From the NCBI GenBank assembly GCA_013003335.1, contig JABDJT010000070.1, positions 1-23,367 on the forward strand: a DNA stretch of 23,367 nucleotides, in the 5' to 3' direction. The DNA comes from Verrucomicrobiales bacterium (lineage in GTDB: Bacteria; Verrucomicrobiota; Verrucomicrobiia; Verrucomicrobiales; DEV007). A model generated the notes under the pieces. It was not told the origin of the DNA and did not search any database. It saw only the letters and a program-made list of their open reading frames with translations. The position numbers and the translations under genes are program-made. The first letter of the stretch is position 1, and each line of letters begins with the position of its first letter. Positions 21,891 to 23,367 of this stretch are shown in pieces.

Positions 21891-21914
21891 TTTTTCTTCC
21901 AAAATCGACCGAAA
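21891..21914 (+). promoter_or_regulatory. First copy of a 24-nt upstream motif
   Basis: TTTTTCTTCCAAAATCGACC plus GAAA (21891-21914) closely resembles the 24 bases at 22920-22943. The two are nearly identical once one base is gapped on each side. Each lies just upstream of a gene on the plus strand: 5 bases before the DenD-like ATG and 17 bases before the Tat isomerase ATG. It could be a regulator site or a shared leader. Two copies are too few to be sure. Confidence 0.4.
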
Positions 21915-21919
21915 CGCGA

Positions 21920-22918
21920 ATGAAAGTTGTCATCACCGGCGGAGGCGGATTCCTCGGCTCCCAGCTCGCCCGAAAATTACAGGATCGTGGTGAACTGACC
22001 GGCCCGTCCGGCGAGCCGGAACCCATCGACGAACTCGTCCTGTTCGACGCCATTTTTTCCGGAACGATCCAACAAGGTTGGGTCGGAGAAGCAACCCTGT
22101 TGACTCGTAACATCACCGATCGGGACGCGGTTTTTGATGCCATGGTCGATGCCGACACGATTTTTCACCTCGCGTCGATGGTGAGTGGAGAATGTGAGAA
22201 AAAGTTTGATGACGCGTTGAACGTCAACCTGCAGGGCGGGTTGCATGTATTCGAATCTGCGCGCGCACGGGGGCCCAAAACGCGAGTCGTCTTCGCCAGT
22301 TCGATTGCGGTTTTCGGCGGGGAAGCGATGCAGGAGCCAAACACTGATTTTACCAAGCAGACACCTCAAACGACCTACGGAATCACAAAGGCGGCTTGCG
22401 AATCGCTGGTCAATGACTACTCCCGGAAAGGGTTTTTCGACGGCCGGTCCGCCCGCCTGCCGACCGTCATCATTCGCCCCGGCAAACCGAACGCGGCGGC
22501 CTCAAGCTGGGCGAGTGGCATGTTTCGCGAACCCCTTGCGGGCGAGCCGTGCGAGTTGCCGGTGCACCGGGACCAGTGCCATCCCATGACCGGCTATCGA
22601 ACCGTGATTGATTCGCTGGTCGAAATTCACGAAATCCATCCGGAAAATCTCGGGCAGGATCGGGCGCTTGGATTGCCGGCTCATCGGGTGACGCCTGCGG
22701 AAGCGGAGTATGTGGTCAACGCGGTCGCGGAGGAACGCGAAATTCAGCCCGGGCTGATCGTGGATGCCTTCGATCCGGAAATTCAGGCAATCGTCGACAA
22801 CTGGCCGACAGATGTCGACGGATCCCGTGCGGTGAAACTCGGTTTGCCCCATCCTCCTGAGTTGAAAGAAATCGTGCGGCAGTATCTGGATGATTTTGGT
22901 GGCGCGGAGATGGCGTGA
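21920..22918 (+). CDS. DenD-like SDR (D-erythronate dehydrogenase-like) containing palindrome copy G
   Basis: A 332-residue extended SDR, closest in my reading to D-erythronate dehydrogenase DenD, which oxidises D-erythronate to 2-oxo-erythronate with NAD+. The Rossmann loop is VVITGGGGFLGSQLARKL. Family-like segments include LTGPSGEPEPIDELVLFDAIF, IFHLASMVSGECEKKFD, VVFASSIAVFGG (catalytic Ser region), TYGITKAACESLVNDYSRKG (YxxxK) and the distinctive RLPTVIIRPGKPNAAASSWASGMFREPLAGE. Codons 49-63 (TIQQGWVGEATLLTR) are exactly one 45-bp palindromic element, in phase. They fall in the loop and strand before the usual 'GDixD' site, which here reads RNITD, so an adenine-contacting Asp is replaced. 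ATG 21920 is the start; a much longer open frame upstream is spurious, being opposite the dehydrogenase. Divergent from that dehydrogenase and followed by a TIM-barrel isomerase gene. Confidence 0.88.
   Translation: MKVVITGGGGFLGSQLARKLQDRGELTGPSGEPEPIDELVLFDAIFSGTIQQGWVGEATLLTRNITDRDAVFDAMVDADTIFHLASMVSGECEKKFDDALNVNLQGGLHVFESARARGPKTRVVFASSIAVFGGEAMQEPNTDFTKQTPQTTYGITKAACESLVNDYSRKGFFDGRSARLPTVIIRPGKPNAAASSWASGMFREPLAGEPCELPVHRDQCHPMTGYRTVIDSLVEIHEIHPENLGQDRALGLPAHRVTPAEAEYVVNAVAEEREIQPGLIVDAFDPEIQAIVDNWPTDVDGSRAVKLGLPHPPELKEIVRQYLDDFGGAEMA
22064..22108 (+). repeat. 45-bp palindromic element, copy G, inside a coding region
   Basis: Left arm ACGATCCAACAAGGT (13 of 15 to consensus), centre TGGGTCGGAGAAGCA, right arm ACCCTGTTGACTCGT (14 of 15). 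It starts at a codon boundary and spans exactly 15 codons of the DenD-like gene, with no stop in that frame. The arms are well conserved, but the inner GTT/AAC pair is lost. It is the only full copy inside a gene. Confidence 0.85.
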
Positions 22919-22919
22919 C

Positions 22920-22943
22920 TTTTTCTTCAAAACCGACCGGAAA
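22920..22943 (+). promoter_or_regulatory. Second copy of the 24-nt upstream motif
   Basis: TTTTTCTTCAAAACCGACCG plus GAAA follows the DenD-like stop and precedes the isomerase gene. It matches the copy at 21891-21914. The T-rich start could also be the tail of a terminator, but no stem precedes it. Confidence 0.4.
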
Positions 22944-22948
22944 TTTCC

Positions 22949-22963
22949 CATGCTGACAGCATG
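22949..22963. promoter_or_regulatory. Palindrome across the isomerase start codon
   Basis: CATGCT-GAC-AGCATG is a perfect 6-bp inverted repeat with a three-base centre, and its last three bases are the ATG of the Tat isomerase gene. It might bind a repressor or fold as a small hairpin at the start codon. A 6-bp repeat could be chance. Confidence 0.35.
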
Positions 22964-23367
22964 AGTGAAACTCCTTCCGAGCCGCCTGAAATGCTTCACC
23001 CGCGCCCCGGAGGCGGTTTCAGCCGCCGGGATGCCCTTCGGGGTGGAGCGCTTACCGCGGCCGCTGCCGCCGCTGCAGGCGGATTTGGGGCGCAATCGAC
23101 GGCTTCCGGCCAGCAAAACCCGAAATCAGCGGATGACCGGCGTTCTTCCCCGAAAAAATACGGGAAGATGAAGAAGTCGATCAACCAGTGGGCGTTCCCC
23201 TACCCTGACCGGATGAATTTGCGGGAATGCCTGCAACTGGCGAAGGATGCAGGATTTGACGGCATCGAATTGAATTACGACCTGGAAAACGATCTGTCTC
23301 CGAACGGAACAACGGAGGATTACCGGAAAATTCGCAAGATGGCCGATGAAATCGGGATCGAGATCAG
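22961..23367 (+). CDS. Tat-exported hydroxypyruvate isomerase-like TIM-barrel protein, 3' end missing
   Basis: The first 135 residues of a xylose isomerase-like TIM-barrel protein; the gene runs off the window with no stop. From ATG 22961 there is a charged N-terminal stretch, then a twin-arginine signal GFSRRDALRGGALTAAAAAAAGG (RR at about residues 22-23), so it is exported folded. The mature part opens MKKSINQWAFPYPDRMNLRECLQLAKDAGFDGIELNYDLEND, the pattern of hydroxypyruvate isomerase and 2-oxo-tetronate isomerase relatives ('S.n...f.....l.e.l..ak.aGfdgiEl'). The next helix is DYRKIRKMADEIGIEI. It follows the DenD-like gene by 42 bp in the same direction. OtnI-type isomerases of tetronate pathways are cytoplasmic, so the Tat signal sets this one apart. 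Metal ligands lie beyond the window. Confidence 0.87.
   Translation, partial: MSETPSEPPEMLHPRPGGGFSRRDALRGGALTAAAAAAAGGFGAQSTASGQQNPKSADDRRSSPKKYGKMKKSINQWAFPYPDRMNLRECLQLAKDAGFDGIELNYDLENDLSPNGTTEDYRKIRKMADEIGIEI

Noticed and set aside
21167..22918. A 583-codon frame that would extend the DenD-like protein by 251 residues
   Set aside because: The extension is opposite the dehydrogenase gene and is low-complexity; the Rossmann start at 21920 is the true N-terminus.

Overview
The window is about 23.4 kb of moderately GC-rich, gene-dense bacterial DNA. It most likely comes from the PVC group, and I lean towards Verrucomicrobiota over Planctomycetota. The support is the gene content: a Tat-exported DUF1501 protein, two secreted PQQ-type beta-propellers side by side, Tat-exported TIM-barrel sugar isomerases, a Gfo/Idh/MocA oxidoreductase, an SHD1-like secreted protein and a secreted LamG-like protein. 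GTG and TTG starts are frequent and Shine-Dalgarno sequences are scarce. No rRNA, tRNA, CRISPR array or insertion sequence was seen. No gene-free stretch exceeds 300 bases; the longest gaps, about 190 bases each, lie before the App1 and GDPD genes.

Layout. 1-914: 3' part of a GAF-histidine kinase. 926-4145 (minus): a Mla-type lipid-transport operon in the order lipoprotein, MlaE permease, MlaF-like ATPase, MlaD/MCE protein. The ATPase has lost every catalytic motif. 4312-4947: a BrnT-like toxin and CopG-type antitoxin pair. 4981-5715 (minus): SHD1-like secreted protein. 5903-12389: App1 phosphatase, UbiE/MenG methyltransferase, a helical exported protein, a Tat TIM-barrel isomerase, a membrane-anchored protein, DUF1501 and a small exported protein. 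12579-13370: exported glycerophosphodiester phosphodiesterase. 13390-14616 (minus): Gfo/Idh/MocA oxidoreductase, divergent from two PQQ-like propellers (14709-17209). 17278-18484: two exported proteins that converge. 18606-21027: a tandem pair of GT4 glycosyltransferases. 21007-23367: a beta-hydroxyacid dehydrogenase (minus), a DenD-like SDR and the start of a Tat TIM-barrel isomerase. The last three resemble three enzymes of tetronate (erythronate/threonate) catabolism.

The most unusual feature is a dispersed family of 45-bp palindromes. There are six copies in the same register, each with a 15-nt arm, a 15-nt centre and a 15-nt arm, plus partial or decayed copies. The arm consensus is ACGAACCAACAGGGT ... 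ACCCTGTTGATTCGT, and the centre usually carries a GTT/AAC inner pair. Five copies are intergenic, touching stop codons or lying just before start codons. One copy sits exactly in reading phase inside the DenD-like gene (codons 49-63), much as Rickettsia palindromic elements do. The second notable feature is the MlaF-like subunit, which looks like a pseudo-ATPase kept in place within an otherwise ordinary Mla operon.
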